Assembly (NCBI GenBank): GCA_026129765.1
Contig: JAHCHP010000031.1
Coordinates: 1 to 32,070, forward strand
From: Fimbriimonadia bacterium
GTDB lineage: Bacteria > Armatimonadota > Fimbriimonadia > Fimbriimonadales > GBS-DC
DNA: 32,070 nucleotides
Direction of reading: 5' to 3'
The translations under genes were made by a program, and so were the position numbers. Below the pieces are notes generated by a model, which was not told the origin of the DNA, made no database searches, and was given only the letters and a program-made list of their open reading frames with translations. Shown here in pieces: positions 31,335 through 32,070 of this stretch (positions are counted from its first letter, which is position 1; each line of letters starts with the position of its first letter).

Positions 31335-31952
31335 TTAGCTTCCCATCACGACCTGTCCTCGGTAGCGCGGGCGTGTTTCAAGCCCCAGTATCTGAGCGAC
31401 GGGCGCAAAAGACCGACGGTGCGCGCAGCATGCGCCATACCGTTTGAGAAGGTTCAAATGCTCTGGGGTGGGATAGCCCTTGTGATCTGCAAAGCCATAC
31501 TGCGGGTAGAGGCGGTCATAATCCCGCATCATCCGATCGCGCGCGACTTTCGCCAGAATTGACGCTGCGCCGATCTCTGTATGCAGCAAATCGCCCTTCA
31601 CAACGGCGCGCTGGGGCAAAAAGCAGCCGGGAATCAGCCGGTTGCCGTCGACCCAGACCTCTGCAGGGCAAAGGCTGAGTCGCTCCACTGCGCGCCTCAT
31701 CGCCAGAAGCGAGGCATGAAGAATGTTCAGGCGGTCGATTTCCACAGGAGAGGCGATTCCGATTGCCCAGGCGGCAGAACGCTGCGTGATTTCTCGGAAC
31801 AGCCGCTCCCTTGCATCTTCCGAGAGGCGTTTTGAGTCGGTGATTCCGGCAATCGCATGGTCTTGCGGCAGCACAACGCAAGCCGCGACGACGGGTCCCG
31901 CCATCGGACCGCGCCCCGCTTCATCGACGCCTGCAATCCATCCTTGTCTCAC
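31335..31952 (-). CDS. rnhB: Ribonuclease HII
   Basis: The 205-residue product has the RNase HII carboxylates Asp10 and Glu11 (GVDEAGRGPMAGP), Asp102 (VWVDGN) and Asp121 (VVKGD), plus ITDSKRLS (37-44) and AASILAKVARDR (129-140). It cuts the RNA strand of RNA-DNA hybrids, including single ribonucleotides. The start is GTG at 31952; no ATG or ribosome site lies in the right place. Confidence 0.96.
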   Translation of the reverse strand: MRQGWIAGVDEAGRGPMAGPVVAACVVLPQDHAIAGITDSKRLSEDARERLFREITQRSAAWAIGIASPVEIDRLNILHASLLAMRRAVERLSLCPAEVWVDGNRLIPGCFLPQRAVVKGDLLHTEIGAASILAKVARDRMMRDYDRLYPQYGFADHKGYPTPEHLNLLKRYGACCAHRRSFAPVAQILGLETRPRYRGQVVMGS

Positions 31953-31969
31953 ACAATTGATTACGCCCC

Positions 31970-31988
31970 CATAGGGGAAATTCCTATG
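31970..31988. promoter_or_regulatory. Inverted repeat upstream of rnhB
   Basis: CATAGG (31970-31975) and CCTATG (31983-31988) flank a 7-nt spacer, 18 nt in front of the rnhB start. The remaining bases to 32070 are AT-rich with a TAGAAT near 32031 on the plus strand and no gene I can support. Confidence 0.3.
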
Positions 31989-32070
31989 AATCCACCCTGC
32001 TTTTTGGTCTAATAAATCCGATAATAAGTAAATAGAATCAAATTGAGGGAACTTTTACCACTTTTTCCTC

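Overview
The window reads as a chromosomal segment of a diderm bacterium of moderate GC. The presence of signal-peptide proteins, a TraF/FadL-like outer-membrane barrel ending in Phe, a two-repeat dockerin-like tail, and a large secreted protein with DxxGxDxY repeats plus HEAT repeats reminds me most of Armatimonadota (Fimbriimonadia-like) or a similar deep lineage. This placement is inference from gene style only; no rRNA or other phylogenetic marker is present.

Layout. (a) 1-3855, + strand, AT-richer than the rest: what looks like a polymorphic-toxin accessory array. Three successive pairs are visible: a toxin-tip-like reading frame (5-709, 1799-2515 and an unlisted 57-residue Cys-rich frame at 3250-3423), each followed at once by a possible immunity gene (792-1802, 2520-3236 with HEAT repeats, 3420-3854). 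(b) 3855-4193, a gene-free stretch with a terminator-like hairpin, a palindrome and 36-bp tandem repeats; related palindrome and repeat-like sequence lies on the far side of cstA (5985-6022). (c) 4194-12030, housekeeping and transport: a CstA-family carbon starvation permease, then on the minus strand a TPR protein, a P1B-2 Zn/Cd/Pb ATPase, a secreted BON-domain protein, a TauE/SafE permease and a tandem macro-domain protein. (d) 12111-15328, + strand: a LOR/SDH (TIGR00300-type, ornithine cyclodeaminase-like) protein, 4-hydroxyphenylpyruvate dioxygenase, and a PP2C phosphatase. (e) 15357-17264, minus: a secreted two-module jelly-roll-like protein and an SDR lacking the usual Tyr/Lys pair. (f) 17362-19959, + strand: an active/inactive pair of M16 peptidases. 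(g) 20006-21103, minus: outer-membrane barrel. (h) 21253-22745, an AT-richer three-gene island ending in a PIN-domain toxin and its antitoxin. (i) 22778-27521, minus: aldo/keto reductase, Rad50/SbcC-like ATPase and a GT2 glycosyltransferase. (j) 27712-31252, + strand: dockerin-tailed secreted protein and the DxxGxDxY/HEAT protein. (k) 31335-31952, minus: RNase HII.

A recurrent promoter-like sequence, GGTANANT, sits just in front of many transcription units. In several cases it lies only 6-10 nt from the start codon with no Shine-Dalgarno sequence, which suggests leaderless transcription; other genes carry clear AGGAGG-type sites. The two most unusual items are the toxin-tip/immunity array at the left edge and the promoter/palindrome architecture.
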